Positions 46,734 to 58,291 of a stretch of 64,000 bases of DNA are shown here, in pieces. Location of the stretch: positions 2,232,001-2,296,000 of the forward strand of contig NC_089390.1 in assembly GCF_003171515.1 (NCBI RefSeq), in the 5' to 3' direction. Positions within the stretch are counted from its first letter, which is position 1. Each line of letters starts with the position of its first letter. Under the pieces are notes generated by a model. It was not told the DNA's origin. It did no database searches and saw only the letters and a program-made list of their open reading frames with translations. Both the position numbers and the translations under genes were made by a program. The stretch comes from Pyrenophora tritici-repentis (lineage: Eukaryota > Ascomycota > Dothideomycetes > Pleosporales > Pleosporaceae).

Positions 46734-46991
46734 GCTGTGCGGTGAAGTGTCGTCGCTACTAGTGGGGGTAGACTGTCGACTCAATTGACTTCTGCAGACT
46801 TCAATCACTCGACTTGAAGGAAGGCTTACACGACAGAGCTCACAATTCGCGACGCGTTTCCGCCTGGGCCAAGCCATCAACCGTAGCCATTAGCCGTTAG
46901 CGCTGCCCCGCGCTCTCACGTGATTCTCGTGAAAGCCATCGGAACCTGTCGAAAAGGTTCGCCGACCGCATCTTTCACGCCTCACGCAGCA

Positions 46992-47450
46992 ATGTTTCCT
47001 ACGCGAGCCCTCTGCGCTCGGTCAGTCTGGAAAGGTAACCCATGGTTCATTGATATGAGGTGAAAGTAAAGGACAGGCTGACTTGTACTTAGGCCCCAAC
47101 ATCGTCGCGTAAGCCGCAGCTTTGAAGCCCTAGCAGAATCGCTCTAATATCTCCAAGCCTACCGATAGTACAGAAGAAGGCAGGCGAACGTGTACCACCA
47201 ATCAAGACACAAGCCCGCTCAGCGACGATATTACCCAACTTTGTCGGCCTGAAGTTCCAGATACACAATGGCAAGAGCTACTCGGACCTTACCATAACAG
47301 AGGATATGGTCGGGCACAAGCTCGGAGAATTTGCGCCGTATGTAGTTGAAGATAAAAGGCCATTGGGCGCAACTGCACGCAAGGCTTGGCTAACAAATAT
47401 TCCATAGAACACGGAAGCAGTTCACATACAAGCAAACGAAAAACAAATGA
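46992..47450 (+). CDS. MRPS19: mitochondrial small-subunit ribosomal protein uS19m
   Basis: Four exons, 46992-47034, 47093-47108, 47158-47337, 47408-47450, 93 residues. Typical short S19: [65 protein letters not shown], which binds the head of the small subunit RNA. Exon 2 has only 16 bases. The gene is easily missed because no exon has more than 60 codons. Ends 250 bases from the TAF10 stop on the other strand. Confidence 0.93.
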
Positions 47451-47701
47451 GGAGGGTCTGCACGCGCATGGAACGGGAGTTTGGGTATCGATTTGGGTTA
47501 TCTAGAAGCCACTCTGTACTGCTATTGTACAAATATGATGAGCCCTGTAGTGGGTAAATATCCTGATATCCTGATAGAGAGAGAGAAAGCCCTTGCGCCT
47601 AAGATGCCGACCAAACGCCTGAAATGCATGTCGTGTTTCGAAACTACCGCGTGCAGTCATTGTCCAACTCTCACATGTTCGTGAGAGACATGCAAGAAGT
47701 G

Positions 47702-48426
47702 CTAACGGTAGAACTCGCCACGCTTGATGTTGACGCCGTACTCGCCCACGGCCATACCCAAATCTTCCATGGTGAGCACAGTACGGCCTTGGCTGCCGCC
47801 CTGCCCTCCTCCACCATACCCTGGCCGCTGAATGCCGAGATTGTAGTCCTTGGTCTTGGACCCGCTGTCTTTGCCCCCTTGTGCTCCACCAGGCGCAGCT
47901 GTCCCGGGCGGTCCTCCAGCACCACCCATAGGGTTGTTGCTCGTAGTGTTGGACGAGCGAATGCGGGAGAACTGGTAAGCGTCGGCCGCAATGTCGGCGA
48001 TGAACTTCTGCGTAGCGAGGGCAAGGAGGCGCGCAAGATGCTGAGATGTCTGGGGCGGTGGCGGTAGGCCGGCGCGTGTTAAGTAGTAGTTTGTCACCGC
48101 ATCGGGTATCTAGTGGCGTGGTTAATACACAGCTCTCTAGGTCAGGGGGGCGGGTAGTCGCATACGATGGGTGCATATTCGTCCATCTTACCCAGGAACT
48201 CGCGCAATGTGGCGTCCTTCTTGGCCGGTATCCGAGCTTCAAATGCGGTGGCCGAGTCTGGCACTCCGTTGACTGTTGCCGGCTCTGTCTCGTTTGCGCC
48301 GTCAAGGTTCATGGCGTCGGTTTCCATTTGACTCGCGTCGTGCTTGATCTCGTCATCAACCGTCGGGTCCAGTTCGTCGTTCATCTCCATGTGAGTGTCG
48401 GGTGGCTGCGAGTTATTTTCCGACAT
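47702..48426 (-). CDS. TAF10: TFIID/SAGA subunit TAF10
   Basis: Histone-fold TBP-associated factor shared by TFIID and SAGA, nuclear. Two exons, 48426-48166 and 48109-47702, 222 residues. The N-terminal half is acidic and polar. The conserved core reads [26 protein letters not shown] across the splice site, then [24 protein letters not shown]; the C-terminus has a Gly-rich loop and ends with [23 protein letters not shown]. The intron falls exactly between API and IPD. Confidence 0.94.
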
Positions 48427-49032
48427 ATTGACGATGCGTTGATGTCGGTTGCGATAGGGCGTACTGTATGACGTGGGCGAGAGAGAGAGTTGGGTTGCGC
48501 CGATGCGGAGACAATGCGGGAGTGAGTGAACGGCAAGCCAAGCAACCACATGCGGCAAGCGCGATTGAACCGGTGGAGCAATGCAGCGCGCATCTACCAC
48601 TATTTCTCCCCCACACTTCCAAGCTTGCTCTCTAATTGTTTCTGCATTGTATGCATTCAACTTTAGTTGATTGACTAACCTTACTTACAAGGCTCTGGCA
48701 CAAATGCGGGCAGCACCTGACCCAGGCATATGGCCATGTAAGAGGACACTTGTGGGCCTTCAGCCTAATGCATATTGCGATACATCTTCCAGCTGCCCCT
48801 CGAGGAAGTCATCTTGCACAGCTGCACCTGCCAATACGAGAATGACCTAGTTGCTACTTCCTGATTGCTCCAGTCCTGAAGCGACAACTAAACTACTACG
48901 AAGCACACTTCAATTCGCCCCTCAGCACCAAACCACCTCACACGTAGCGTATCAATATTTTGTCTACACTCATTTCTGAACTATCGTTATAGACTGGCAA
49001 GCATATACATAGCCTCCTGCGCTCGTCATCAC
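48427..49032. other. intergenic between TAF10 and F-box gene
   Basis: About 600 bases, divergent promoter region. A missing first exon of the F-box gene may lie here. I saw no secure candidate. Confidence 0.4.
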
Positions 49033-49959
49033 TTGACAAAATATGTCGTGGCCGTACTTACGGACCTTCCTGTTGAGCTCCTGGTGTGTATTTTCCACCA
49101 TCTTGAGAGCATCGATGATGTGCACTACCTTGGACGAGTTTGCAAGAAGACGCACGGTATTATCAGCCACGGGAGATTTTATTACGAAATAATACGAACA
49201 GTCATTCACTATGCTCCTAAGCATCGGTACGACTACCAGCTGTGCAACGTCTTGCGTCTCCACCGCAACGTTGTCAATGACCTGGAGCGGCGTTCTGGAA
49301 GAAGCCTTGGTGTGGTCCCTTCATACGACTTTACCTCATCTTGGCAGCAATCTCTAAAGTCGGTCACCGATTCGTGCCCAAATCCTGCCGCCTGGTCACA
49401 TGATGCAATCTGTGATGTCTTGGCTCGATATCAGGGCATACGCATCCTTGAAGATGTTTGGTTAGAGAGAGAGCTCAGCGAGGCCGACTTTGTTCGCGCA
49501 AAGGTCAGCCGTAGACGACCTTAGCCACTGGTGACATTGCCACGTTCTAGCGTGATATGGAGACAGCCAGCATCATCTCTCTTCCCGTTAGGCATCAGCT
49601 TGTGCGACGAGACTCATCAACTGTCTTTGCAGATTATCTCGCAGCACCATCTCAATGTTATATATCGCTCTTCGATCCTTGCAGAGAGGCAGAGAGCGGT
49701 GCTGCGGCCAATCGGTCTACCTGCGTTGGGCAGAGGACTATTCAGGGTCGTCGCAGACTATAAGAGAATGCATTTCTCTGACCGAGCGATGGTGGCTTTC
49801 GAAATGCACGAGCCTCGGCGAGAAGATTTAATGCTCATCAGAGAAGCTCTGGCCATGGGGTGGAAGCATGTACAGTGGAGTATTTGGTGGTGGGCGAATA
49901 GCGAAGACAAAGCGAGGATAAGGATGGAGAGGTGGACGTTGGCCGCGCGCTACAAGTGA
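49033..49959 (+). CDS. F-box domain protein, 5' end unresolved
   Basis: Likely exons: up to 49503, 49551-49586, 49633-49959, joined in frame by GT-AG introns of about 47 bases. The N-terminal part reads LTDLPVELLVCIFHHLESIDDVHYLGRVCKKTHGII, a good F-box, the Skp1-binding part of SCF ubiquitin ligases. The rest has no recognisable repeat; it ends with a Trp-rich segment (HVQWSIWWWANSEDKARIRMERW). The F-box frame has no ATG before the domain (only TTG at 49033) though it is open upstream into about 48970. A first exon further upstream, or loss of the start, must be assumed. Such genes vary strongly between fungal species. Confidence 0.65.
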
Positions 49960-52021
49960 AGACCTAGTCGACTGCTATAAATATGTTTGGTTGTTGATAA
50001 TCAGCTGCTCCCGGTTCGCGTATTTGAGCATGCTCGATCAATCTGTGATATTGCTGGCCCTGGCCTCTTGGGCGTCATGACGCTGTAATCATACATACAG
50101 TATAATACTCTAACAAGACAAGGGCCATTCTCCAGGCATTCCGCAGGCATGGACGGGGACAAAGCCGGAGAGCGACGGCGGGCGCCAAAAGGAAGGCTGT
50201 GTGAATGCAGGCCAGCTTCGTTCGGAACAAGAAAAGTGGTTGTGGCGGTGGATGTGTCCGTGTTTGTGCCATCATATGAGGCACCGAGTTTGGTGCAGCT
50301 GCAAATAGCTTAGAAGTCAAATCGACGGGATGGCCGTCGGCAACTTATCTGTGCCGGCGCACTGACTTGCAAGTCGTGGGAGATGACTGTGCTATAAGTA
50401 TATTGCAAACCAACAGCACCTTGGGCGCGCCCTCGGCGGGATTCGGAAGGCCAATGGTCGTGTCCCGTTTTCCCGTGGGCACAAGGACGGACCCGTACCT
50501 GGCTCGCAGCTCGCTCGTGCGGGCCATGGCAAAAGGACGTGGACTGCACATGCCGGCACGGCCGTGACGGAAGAGGCCCGAATGGCAACTCACACGCTCA
50601 CACTTTCACACGCTCCGTGCAGGCAGCCATAGAAAGGCTTCTACTACATGTTTTATTTCTAGTAGGGCAGCATGGCAGTGGCAGCAGTAGGGCAGTAGCA
50701 GTAGGGCAGAATGAGGGGTCGAGAACGGTGCGCGAGACGTCATTGGCGTGTTTTCTCCAAGCGCGTCTCAGTCAAACTGCGATGCTGCAAATGCAAAAGC
50801 ACACATGCACATGCACACAATCAGCGCAGCGGGCAGGCTTCACTGCTTCACAGACACTGCGCTGGCTTGCAGTACAAACTGCGCGTCGCCCGCTAGCACC
50901 TCCACGTCCCCTCTCCACGGGCCGTGGGCAAAAGTGTGGTGAATGCGCCGAGTAGCGTGGGCTGTCGGGGTCTTTTAGTAGAGCACCACCTTAACGAAAG
51001 AAAAATTCGCGCTTGATAGTGACCCTCTTTCTTCCACTTCCACCTGCGCTTGCTCCTCCCGCACACACGACAAGTCAATTTTGCCCACCGGCGCCTGGTC
51101 TGCCTCGTCAACTTCGCATACGACCATCAGACGCCGCCTCAGCCCGCTGCCTCGTCGTTACCTGCCCGCCAAACCCGCTTTGTAACGACGACCTTGGTGT
51201 GCCTGGCGCCCGTATTCTGCCTACCCGACCGACACCCTCACTTAAACCCAAGCCACCCCACGACGTTCTGCCACCGTCGCAAGTGTCTGCTTGACCAAAG
51301 TCACTCAAAGGACGACCCTACCGTCTACTCAGACTCTCTCAAGAGGTTAGTTTTGCACACCTGACCGCTCACGCCCACGCCCGCTTGCTCAAGACTCTTT
51401 GCCTACTTCCCCGCCCGTCTGCGTTTGGCCGTCTGCGCAACACACCTGCCTGCTGTCTGCTTATGAGCTGGTGCCAGTAGGACCCTGTGTGTCCTTTGCG
51501 TGCCTTCCCGCTTAGCCCTCCGCAACCCACGCACTCATTTCGGCCAGTGGTGCCCTTTAAAATCCCACTACGCCCACCCACGTCACTATTTCAGACCACA
51601 ACGCCTCGATTCTTACTCACCCACCTTTTGCCTCCTGCATTCTTTGCTACTCAGCACATGCTGTCGACACCCTCGCTAACACCATCTACTGCAGCACCTG
51701 CGAAGCTTTCTGCCATCATCTTAGGAAACACTCTCTGTACCCCCGGCGTGTGAAATCGCCCACTACCGGTCCACTATCCGCGCCACTACTTAAATTTCTG
51801 CCCCCGCAGAAATCTTACCGAGCAGCTTCCTTCTGTCACCAACCCGCGACTTGGTAGCAGCAACGGCATTTACGTGCGGGGAGGTCAATACACACCTCTC
51901 CGGACACACCAGCGCCAACAACACCAGTTGGTCTACTCTTCAGCGCTCCCACCGGGGACCCCTGCGCTCACCCTCGTCTTATCAATCCAACTGTAGCCGA
52001 GACGCACACGCCAGCTTCACC
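49960..52021. other. 2-kb upstream region of the LARP1-like gene
   Basis: No supported gene. From about 51020 to 52020 the + strand is strongly C- and T-rich (for example the CTTTCTTCCACTTCCACC region near 51029), as in long leaders of fungal genes. At 50650-50710 a short word AGTAGGGCAG occurs several times in imperfect tandem. Many short upstream frames would be present if the long leader is transcribed. Confidence 0.5.
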
Positions 52022-55000
52022 ATGGCAGCCACTTTCTCATACGCGCAAGCCGCAAAAGGCATTTCAACGCCGCCTAGCTTGAACAAGCCGGTACCCAACC
52101 CTGTAACACAGTCTAAAGAAGCAAGCAGCCTATCTGCATCAGATTCACATCCTTCACCGAGCAACTGGGCTGAAGATGTTGAGGCCGAGTCGCGTCCTGA
52201 GCAGCCTGCCGTCCCTCACGAGGCGCAGCCAGAACGCTCTGCTTCTAGGGCAGCCAAGGACTCACATCCCGTAGATGCCTCGGTCGTCTCCTCTCCCGAT
52301 CTGGGAGCCTCATCTTCGTCAACAGTGACCAAAGATGATGACGTCGCATCGATACAGAACGCCTCCTCCGAGTCAACGACCTGGGATAACAAATCGCAGG
52401 CCTCAACCTCGGTGGACAAGTCGGTTGAGCCGGTAGAGAAGACCTCCGAAAAGGTTAAGAAGGGCAAGAACACTGTAGTCAAGCCGCTGCACGATGCGCC
52501 TGTACCAACCGTGAACCCATGGAAGTTGCGGGCCGACGAGATGAAGGCCAAGATCCAGAAAGTTGTACCCGCGCCCGTTTCCAACGGGGCTTCACAGGCA
52601 TCCACCGGCGCACCCACAAAGAAGACCGAGTCAATGTCTCAAGAGAAAGGCACAGCTTCTGAGAACAAGCAAAAGGGCCGAGGAGAAGGTGCTCCAGGCC
52701 GCAAAGACGTAAAGGGCGATGTCGAGACCAGAAACGGTGCCAAGGGCAGGTTCTCCGACAAGGACGTCAAAGCAGCGCCGCCGAGCGTACTACCGCCGCC
52801 GCCAAACCGTGACCAAGAGTCATGGCCGACTCCAGACACCGCTATCGACGAGGACCGCAAAAAGGCCCAGGAAAAGGGCGAAAAGGTGGAGAATGCTCGC
52901 AAAGACAGCGCATCTACCAGTAAGCAGGAGTGGGTGAAAATCCCATACACACCATCTGTCGTGTTCAACACGCCTCTGCCCAATGCTGCAAATGCGCGGA
53001 GAGGTGGCCGACCTGGTGGACGTGGTGGAGCGCCGACTAGTGGCAGACCTACTGGTTTCGCCAGCAACGGTACTGAACAGACGGAGAAGGATGGCTCTGC
53101 ACCCAATGGTGAACACATCAAGCGGGAGCGCATTGAGGCAGTTGCGCAAGATGCCTCTGCCAACGCGACTACATCGAAGAGCCAGGCTCCCGCAGTTAAC
53201 GGAGATGGTGCCGTAAAGGCTACTGGCTTTGTAGCGCCTGAGTCCGAGGTGCAGCCCAGGGGATCAACCGTGACATCGCAGATGCCGGCCCAGAACGGTG
53301 CCTACCCGCGTCAGTACCCCAACAAGCCTCACAAGAACCGCCGCGGTGAGCACCATGGTGTAGGAGAGCGCAGGAGAGAGGACGCATCGTCACCCACCAA
53401 GGATAACACCTGGGACGAGCGTCGGGCTCCTGCTGGAATGCAGTCTGATGCTGCTGGAGAGGGTGAGCGTCGAGGTCCTACCTACCAGGATGGCCCCCAC
53501 GGTCATTCAAAGCGCTTCGGTTCCTTCTCTAGCGGCCGCGAGCGTGGCCGTGGAGGCGGTCGAGGGGCGCGTGGAGGTTACAACAGTAACAGCCATCATT
53601 TCGCCAACGGGCACCCCTCGTCAGGCTTCCCTGTAGGGCCACGGTCCCCTACAACATTTGTACCTGAGAGCAACAGCTTCTTTCCTGCGCCTCAAGGCAA
53701 ATACGGACGGAATAGTCATCGATCTCAGTCACTGACTAATGACCCATACCGGTATCAGGCGTACCAAAACGGTTACCAACTTCCTTCTCTGCAGACATCT
53801 CATGACATGTATTCCTATGGCATGGTTCAACCAATGAGTGCTGTACCACCGTTCAGCCCGTACGGCAGCGGCCTTGATCAGTACCAAGTCTTTAACACAC
53901 TCGTCTCTCAGGTGTATGATTCCGTAAACCACCCTCTTGATATCTTTGCTAATAGTGCACTAGATCCTACTACTTCTCCCTCGAGAACCTACTCAAGGAC
54001 GTCTATCTACGCCGGCATATGGACTCGCAGGGGTTCGTGCCACTTGAGTTTGTCGCTGGTTTCAACCGCATCAAGAACCTTACTCTTGATCTTGATACGA
54101 TTAGACTCGCCTGCCAGCAGTCTGCCGAGGTTGAGTATTGCACCTCTGAGACCGGTCAAGAGCTGCTACGTCGTAAAGATGGCTGGCAACTGTGGGTGCT
54201 TGACATTACCGAGCGCGAAGCAAGTGCAAGGAACGAGGGCCCAAAGGAGCTTCATGTCCCTCAGTTTTCTCGCCCTGCCGGCTTTGACCCCTCCAACCCT
54301 CCCCAGTGGTCAACAATGTCACCTGGTTTCCCGATGAGCCCGTATGGAGGTGAAGGCGCGTATTCACAGATGAATAGCTTTCATCCTACTCCCCAAGAGG
54401 GTGGAATGGTACCACCAGAGAACGCAGTGAATGGCGCTGGTATTGAGGAAACAAAAGGCACTGCTGTCTCGAACGGGCACCCCATCGAGAACGCGACCAA
54501 GGCTGTGAGTGGAGAACCTGATTTATTTTCTGACATGCAACTCGACAGCTTGACAGTCATTGTTCGCAAGCAAGACCAGTCACAAACAGCGTTGCCTCAT
54601 TCCGTTTCACGAACGTTTTCTAATGGCTCCATCGATAGTAAACATGGCGTGCCAGATGATTTGGAGAAGTCAATCACATGTCAACCGAGGGTAAACGGTG
54701 GCTCCTCTCATGGGTAAGTGGGCAGCGCTTCACGCATTCCATCATGATATATACTCGAGGGCCTCTGCAGTACTCGCTTCAGGCCAGCCCGTTCCGGAAG
54801 TGCAATGAACTTTCATGGCTGGCTGTCATCTACCCACTGTCCGCTATGTCCCTGGTATCCGTGCTGATGACCCAAGTAGTAACCCTGAAGACTGCCGCCA
54901 ACGATCAACTTCTCCTCCTGTCCGCCTCTATTGGGTCAAAGATCAACACAATCCGGTCCACTCCATTCCTTCCGATTCTTCGCATGAGTCATATTATGAC

Positions 55001-55408
55001 CTTCGGTCAAAAGCGCTCCAACAGCGTTCAACTGCCCCCTTTGGCACAACGCCTTACGACATGAATGTTCTTTACCAGTTTTGGTCGCATTTTTTGATAC
55101 GAAATTTCAACAACTCAATGTACGACGAATTCCGCTATTTGGCATTCGAAGACGCCGTCCAATATGAGACGGATGCTGGCATTTTAAATTTGATCAAGTT
55201 TTACGGGGAGTCTTTGCTATCACCACAGGGCGTAATCCGACAGCGAGTGGCCGCCGACTACGCCGAGCTGATTAGAACCGAGCACGTGTATGGACCGGCT
55301 TTCTGTCAATTGCGATCGGCTTACAATGGTGGCATCGGTGCCCGAAGTCGGAAGCGCATGGATGACTTGCTCGATGCCGATACTCTGACCCTGTTGACTA
55401 GACCATGA
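52022..55408 (+). CDS. La-related protein, LARP1 type (La motif plus DM15)
   Basis: Exons 52022-53913, 53964-54713, 54771-54824, 54877-55408; 1075 residues. Cytoplasmic RNA-binding protein; LARP1 relatives bind capped and TOP mRNAs and control ribosomal protein synthesis. MAATFSYAQAAKG start in a CACCATGG context. Residues 1-600 are disordered, with RGG-type repeats near 520 (GRERGRGGGRGARGG). The La motif spans the first intron: QVSYYFSLENLLKDVYLRRHMDSQGFVPLEFVAGFNRIKNL to DGWQLWVL (about 628-710). The last exon holds DM15 repeats (FWSHFLIRNFNNSMYDEFRYLAFEDA, IRQRVAADYAEL). The third intron (54825-54876) needs a weak GTCATC donor; otherwise a one-base shift must be assumed at about 54810-54830. 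Confidence 0.87.
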
Positions 55409-56633
55409 GCGAACAATGGTGCAAAATACGATGCACGGTGGTCACGTGGGTTATGATTTTTCTGGTCATCCTTTTTCGTCTTGTTGCGTCCACTGTGCCG
55501 TCCCCCTTGTGTGTTTTGGGGAGTTCATACATCAACAAAAAGTTCATTTTCTGGCGTTCTCATGGTCGACGATGGACCCTTCGTTTACGATAGACTCTTT
55601 TGCGCACATTCCCGGTATTTCCTTAATGTTCCCACGAAATAACATGCACAATACGAAATACCCTCCAAAGGATCTGGCTTTTCCTATTCTCCTGGATCTA
55701 GTGGCTCTGCGTAGGGTTCTATAGCATTGGAGCCGGCGTCTTGTGTGGTGGTTTTTGCATTTTCAGTCAGCTCAACATGTGCGTGTCGACGGCGAATCTC
55801 TTCTCCGGGCATCGTGGTATGTATGTTATTTTTCCTTCACAAGTAGATATGGTATTCTGGTACCCATATCTACAAGAAAGCAACGGTTTCAACGTGGAAG
55901 GCTTGTACACTCAGACCTTGATTTTGTAAAAGTACAAAAAAAAAAGAACAGCTTGCGTTTCTCATCAAATCCTTTTCGTGTCTACATGTAGTGATGCACA
56001 GATAGTCTGACAGCAAGACGGCATTAGTGGTGCCGATGGAAGATTGTTGAAAAAGGGCTGCTGGTACCATGGCACACGTTGACCCGATGAACCACCCAAA
56101 AGCACTGCTAAGTAATAACACGTGATTACAGCGTTGTTCTCCCGACTCCCTCCTTGAAACACAGGGCGGTCGGTGGGTGAGTTGGTATGTGACTTCTGCA
56201 ACCTCATGTACTGCCCGGTGACCCCACCTCTTAGTAGCTTCATTGTTGGTAGGCCTTGTACGATCGTACGGGTGAATAACAACAACAAGGTTCTTCTGGT
56301 GACTGGTATTGGTATTCGTATTGATTGTCTACGAACATAGCTGCTACGAAGGTACACCTAAGCTCTGCGCAAGGTGGGCCGAAGTCGGGCCGAAGTGTCA
56401 AGCAGCCGACGTCTCTACCGATACTCACGATCCGACATTCATGGCTATATGCTTATTAACGTGTTCATACACTACGAATTCATCTAGTGAAGTCAAAGAT
56501 CTTCTTCATTCTATAAACCTTGATCAACTTTTTGTATTACTCTAAGGAGTTAGGCTTGTTGACGGTCATGGATGCCGAAGTCTAAGAGGACTCGTCAACT
56601 GATGGGCGTGCTACAGACAGCCTGGACTCTCTT
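55409..56633. other. intergenic, LARP 3' end and transition to repeat-rich part
   Basis: About 1.2 kb. The first part is the 3' untranslated region. An A10 tract lies near 55936-55945. No gene is seen. From here to the right, AT content and the number of broken genes rise. Confidence 0.5.
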
Positions 56634-56975
56634 ATGGCAGCGTCGTCTACCGTCAAATTTCCCACCCATGAGCCTTGCGAAGTTCGACAGGTCTTCTTTT
56701 CTTCGTATCTTGAGAGAAACATATTCCAGGTTGCTCAGACTCCAGATATTGCAGAGCTTCGTCTAGGGGCTGCAGCTGCCTACCAAGGTTGCGACTTACT
56801 ACTCGATGCGGTCACAACCCATATTCATCAATGTCTTCATGAGGAACAAATTGCTTCCGTCAGCTATTGGAGGCAGAACTGGGAACCAAGGGGTTACCAA
56901 ATACTATTGAGACTTCGGGACCTTGTGGACAAAGCCGAGAAATCGAACCAGCTCGGACCTAATAGCATACTGTAA
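56634..56975 (+). CDS. small hypothetical protein, weakly supported
   Basis: Open frame of 113 codons starting MAASSTVKFPTHE. It has a balanced composition with a possible helical C-terminal part (LLRLRDLVDKAEKSNQ). I recognise no family. It lies just before a HET pseudogene and may be a leftover of the same or another decayed gene. Confidence 0.3.
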   Translation: MAASSTVKFPTHEPCEVRQVFFSSYLERNIFQVAQTPDIAELRLGAAAAYQGCDLLLDAVTTHIHQCLHEEQIASVSYWRQNWEPRGYQILLRLRDLVDKAEKSNQLGPNSIL

Positions 56976-57396
56976 CATTGGAGCTGGAAGTTTTTCACTT
57001 AATACTAGTCGGGCGGGGCACTTTATTGCTTATATGGCTCCAACAAGGCATGTATGCAAAGACAAAAGAGATGTTTTAGTCCAAAACCGTTGGCTAGTAT
57101 GACTATGGAGAGTGGAGCATCATCGCATCGCTGTTAACTGTTATCAAGTTCTGATCAATACAGGAAAAGAAAACGACACGACAGTTGCGCCTTCCTATGA
57201 TCTGAAATTAGCATGTTTGGTTAAGAATGTTTCTCTACCATCAGAGGACACATCGTCGAATCAAGCGCTTCACACCCTGCAGGGGTGAATCAAGAATTGC
57301 GTAGAGAACCATGGAGTCTGTGGTGCATCTTCACCAAGCCAGTTGGCAAAAAGGATCCCTGACATTGGCGATACATACGTATATCTCTGAGAGAAC

Positions 57397-58110
57397 GTGG
57401 GATCCCCGGCCAAGTATGCGTGTCTCAGTCATTGTTGGGATAAGACAGGCCCTTCACTTCCCCTAGACAAGGCGTCTTATCGTCTGCTCCAAATTTGGAT
57501 ACCCATCAGTCAGCTACACAAGACTTTTTGTGATGCCGTCACTCTGTGCGCCAGGCTCAGTCTGATATACATCTGGATTGATGCGTTGTGTAAGCTACAA
57601 CTTGGGATATAATTGCGAGGTAGCCACATGCTAATTTATTCAGGCAACAGACAAGACGACAAAGACGATTGGAAAGAAGCTACTACAACAATGACACGAA
57701 TATATGAGCAAATATCGCAGCTTTATGATATGATGTCAGCAACGGTGGATTTATTGCACCCAACCGTAGTTGATACAAGTAGACTCCGCAACAATCAATT
57801 CAATCCGGTCACTCTCCTAGACCCACTTACCTATCTAGGTAGGGCTTAAACTCCTATAGGTAACTACTAGGCTTAAAGCGGTAATCAATCAATCCAATCT
57901 GAACCTTCTAGGACCCACTTAATTGATTGTTGCGGACTGTGGATACAAGGCTTGCCGTCTATGTCTCCACGGCCTTTACATTCGCGAATAGCCGCCCAGA
58001 TTTCACAGCCTCTACCCTGAATCTGGGCACTTCCCAATCTTAATTAGAACCTGGGTGTTCCAGGAGCGACTTCTCTTGCAGCGAATAGTTCATTTCGGAA
58101 AATACCAAGT
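57397..58110 (+). pseudogene. HET-domain pseudogene split by a MITE
   Basis: HET domains act in vegetative incompatibility and other self/non-self cell-death responses in fungi. Recognisable pieces in order: KYACLSHCWDKTGPSLPLDK and IPISQLHKTFCDAVTLCARL SLIYIWIDALC up to 57589; a normal intron (57590-57653); then NRQDDKDDWKEATTTMTRIYEQ; the MITE at 57780-57941; the frame continues directly after it; a frameshift before 58045; then RTWVFQERLLLQRIVHFGKYQ, the usual HET end, and a further GTAAGT donor. At least two lesions (insertion, frameshift), and no full downstream part. No signs of a working gene. Confidence 0.82.
57780..57941. mobile_element. hAT-like MITE, 162 bp
   Basis: Ends TAGACTCCGCAACAATCAAT and, inverted, CACAGTCCGCAACAATCAAT. 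Flanked on both sides by GATACAAG (57772-57779 and 57942-57949), an 8-bp target duplication typical of hAT elements. No coding capacity. Removing it with one target copy restores the flanking HET frame. Confidence 0.9.
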
Positions 58111-58270
58111 AAGTTGTCTGTTCGGTTGATCATCGAACCTATCACCTCATCCTCTAATACTCAACCAGTCCCACTCTATTCCATATTCATGTTCATGAGA
58201 TAGTTTTATAGTTTTAAATAACCTCTATATACTCAAGGAAAATTTGCTAAATGCTTATGCTTATTGGACT

Positions 58271-58291
58271 ATTATTATTATTATTATTATT
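58271..58291. repeat. (ATT)7 trinucleotide repeat, probable LINE 3' tail
   Basis: Seven ATT copies on the + strand, AAT on the LINE strand, about 250 bases downstream from its RNase H stop. I-like LINEs often end in such simple repeats. Confidence 0.8.

Noticed and set aside
52639..53163. 174-codon - strand frame
   Set aside because: Antisense to the disordered part of the LARP1-like gene.
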